DNA from: an uncultured Verrucomicrobiota bacterium
Lineage (GTDB): Bacteria; Verrucomicrobiota; Kiritimatiellia; Kiritimatiellales; Tichowtungiaceae
Assembly: GCA_903826865.1 (NCBI GenBank)
Contig: CAIKGD010000069.1
Coordinates: forward strand, 1 to 36,267
Direction of reading: 5' to 3'
DNA length: 36,267 bases
Shown: positions 35,059 through 36,267 of the stretch, in pieces
Numbering within the stretch: the first letter of the stretch is position 1
Layout: each line of letters begins with the position of its first letter
Translations under genes and position numbers: made by a program
Notes under the pieces: model-generated
Database searches by the model: none
What the model saw: only the letters and a program-made list of their open reading frames with translations
Told to the model about the DNA's origin: nothing

Positions 35059-36045
35059 CTAAAACTGCGAAAGGAACCGCACGTCGTTTTCGTAGAGCAT
35101 GCGGATATCTTTGATGCCGTACATGATCATGGCGAGGCGTTCAATGCCCATGCCAAAGGCGAAGCCGGTGACTTTGTCCGGATCGTAACCAACTTTGCGG
35201 AAAACGTTCGGATCGACCATGCCCGCGCCGAGAATTTCGATCCAGCGGCTTTTGCCGCCGACTTCGAAGAAGAAATCGACTTCAAAGCTCGGTTCGGTGA
35301 ACGGGAAAAAGTGCGGCCGGAAACGGATTTTCACTTCGTCGCCAAGAAACTGTTTAGCGAAGTAGGCCAGCGTTCCTTTGAGATCGGCCATCGAAACTTT
35401 TTCGGCTACAAAGAGCCCTTCCACCTGATGGAAGTTGGCGCTGTGCGTGGCGTCCGGTGTATCGCGGCGGTAGCAGCGTCCGGGTGCGATGATACGGATC
35501 GGCGGCTGATGGCTTTCCATGTAGCGCACCTGCACCGGCGAGGTGTGGCAGCGCAGCAGGTCGCCGCTGTTCAGATAAAACGTGTCCTGCTCGTCACGCG
35601 ACGGATGGTCGGCAGGCGTATTGAGCGCGTCAAAGTTGTTCCAGACCGTTTCAATGTCCGGCCCGTCGGCAACGGTAAACCCGAGCGTCTGGAAAATTTC
35701 GACAATGCGCGCGGTCACTTTACTGATCGGGTGTTCCGAGCCGATTTCCGGCCAGAGGCCGGGCAGCGTCGGATCGAAAGGCGCGCCGGATTTCGCGCCG
35801 GAAGTCAGTGTGCCCTGCCGTTCTTTAATCAGTTCGGCCAGTTCGTTCTTGAGGGCGTTCGCTCCTTTGCCGAAAGCGGGCTTCTCTTCGTTCGGCACCT
35901 CTTTGAGCTGCGCCATCACGTCGGGAAGCAGCCCGTTGCGGCCAAGGTATTTAATACGTACAGCTTCGAGCGCGGCGGCATCCGCCGCGCCGCGGGCTTC
36001 CGCCAGCGCCGTCTCTCTGATCTGATTGAGTTCCTGTAAATTCAT
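35059..36045 (-). CDS. pheS: Phenylalanine-tRNA ligase, alpha subunit
   Basis: 328 aa. N-terminal coiled coil (~1-75) for tRNA binding, then class II aminoacyl-tRNA synthetase motifs: motif 2 P-G-R-C-Y-R-R-D-T-P-D-A-T-H and F-H-Q-V-E-G, then R-P-H-F-F-P-F-T-E-P-S, and motif 3 G-F-A-F-G-M-G-I-E-R-L. The ATG at 36045 is preceded by GTGGGAA at 5 nt; the frame stays open 37 codons further but only over the repeat-filled promoter region. No pheT is adjacent; instead pfkA follows, an unusual pairing. Confidence 0.96.
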   Translation of the reverse strand: MNLQELNQIRETALAEARGAADAAALEAVRIKYLGRNGLLPDVMAQLKEVPNEEKPAFGKGANALKNELAELIKERQGTLTSGAKSGAPFDPTLPGLWPEIGSEHPISKVTARIVEIFQTLGFTVADGPDIETVWNNFDALNTPADHPSRDEQDTFYLNSGDLLRCHTSPVQVRYMESHQPPIRIIAPGRCYRRDTPDATHSANFHQVEGLFVAEKVSMADLKGTLAYFAKQFLGDEVKIRFRPHFFPFTEPSFEVDFFFEVGGKSRWIEILGAGMVDPNVFRKVGYDPDKVTGFAFGMGIERLAMIMYGIKDIRMLYENDVRFLSQF

Positions 36046-36080
36046 ACTATTCCCACTTTCCAATGCCCGAAACTTTAACC

Positions 36081-36108
36081 GCGAATGGACGCGAATAAAC
36101 GCAAATTT
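36081..36108. repeat. 10-bp tandem repeat GCGAATnnAC upstream of pheS
   Basis: Three units starting at 36081, 36091 and 36101 (GCGAATGGAC, GCGAATAAAC, GCAAATTTTC) have an exact 10-bp period. They lie in the expected 5' leader of pheS, directly beside the palindrome cluster. Confidence 0.6.
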
Positions 36109-36231
36109 TCCCACTGTTTGGAAAAAATCTATACGTCCCGACGCTTTCGGTTCCAAAGAGCTGGAAAAAGTAGCGGTTCAGGCTTCCAGTGTCTGGGAAA
36201 ATCGATGGCAAAAGTTCCAAACTCCTTGGAA
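36109..36231. repeat. Four helically phased TTCCA-N5-TGGAA palindromes upstream of pheS
   Basis: Copies: TCCCA-CTGTT-TGGAA (36109-36123), TTCCA-AAGAGC-TGGAA (36151-36166), TTCCA-GTGTC-TGGGA (36184-36198) and TTCCAA-ACTCC-TTGGAA (36215-36231). Centres at 36116, 36158.5, 36191 and 36223 give spacings of about 42, 32 and 32 bp. One arm of the second copy is the -35 box of the candidate pheS promoter, and the first copy covers the predicted start point. Confidence 0.78.
36128..36156 (-). promoter_or_regulatory. Candidate pheS-pfkA promoter
   Basis: On the - strand TTGGAA (36151-36156) and TATAGA (36128-36133) are spaced by 17 nt. The predicted start is near 36121, giving a leader of about 75 nt that carries the 10-bp repeat. 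The -35 is weak by consensus, which fits activation or control through the overlapping palindrome. Confidence 0.45.
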
Positions 36232-36267
36232 AGTGCACTCACCGACCGCGCCGACAGGTTATTTTAC

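Noticed and set aside
36047-36238. 63-codon frame upstream of pheS
   Set aside because: Lies wholly over the 10-bp repeat and the palindrome array; no start signal.

Overview
The window reads as a chromosomal segment of a Gram-negative, PVC-group heterotroph, most likely of the Kiritimatiellota/Verrucomicrobiota/Lentisphaerota neighbourhood. This is an inference from gene content: a complete Tol-Pal set, a secreted protein with a D-x-D-x-D-G-L-P-D-W-W-E module, an ArsR-methyltransferase fusion next to ahcY, a GHL10-type glycosidase, and intergenic hairpin repeats. No rRNA or marker set is present to prove it. Coding density is high, and I found no tRNA, rRNA, CRISPR array, intact insertion sequence or prophage.

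Layout. 1-1640 is an accessory edge: a terminator, a lone more AT-rich winged-helix-like gene with a near-leaderless promoter, a decayed ORF6N (phage antirepressor) gene containing long DNA palindromes, and a paired-hairpin repeat. 1640-7110 holds gap (-), an M50 membrane protease (+) and carB (+). 7111-7448 is a repeat-filled spacer. 7449-12988 (-) is an amino-sugar operon: lacI-type regulator (broken), SSS symporter, sugar-kinase remnant, PIG-L deacetylase, nagB, NahK-like kinase and an internally deleted epimerase. 13043-15463 (-) is a sahR-like regulator plus ahcY with a clear promoter and operator. 15551-21313 is a carotenoid locus: two CrtI/CrtN-type oxidoreductases, a TPR lipoprotein-like or secreted protein, a class-3 aldehyde dehydrogenase and a DUF116 protein. 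It resembles the C30 carotenoic-acid (staphyloxanthin-type) logic, but no synthase is visible. 21367-25319 holds a small rubredoxin-like protein, a large GT-C-like membrane protein with TPRs and a GHL10 glycosidase. 25423-30297 is tolQ-tolR-tolA-like-(secreted gene)-tolB-pal, followed without a break in direction by a tandem degenerate GGDEF protein, pdxJ and nnrDE. The right end (-) is pheS-pfkA.

The most interesting signal is not a gene. A short palindrome, consensus TTCCAAACACTGGAA, occurs three times upstream of tolQ and four times upstream of pheS. Centre spacings are about 30-32 or 42 bp, i.e. whole helical turns. One copy overlaps the -35 box of the best pheS promoter. Three exact TTCCA-N5-TGGAA copies also lie inside genes. 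The same pentamer pair (TTCCA/TGGAA) forms the loops of the paired-hairpin repeats at 1507-1568, 7186-7232 and 7311-7370, whose stems differ between copies while remaining paired. This suggests a genome-wide repeat or operator system worth a search.

The amino-sugar operon shows three independent lesions (frameshift plus truncation of the regulator, loss of most of a kinase, in-frame deletion of about 80% of an epimerase) while the transporter, deacetylase, NagB and NahK-like kinase stay open. It may be a trimmed, rewired route in which deacetylation by a PIG-L enzyme replaces NagA.
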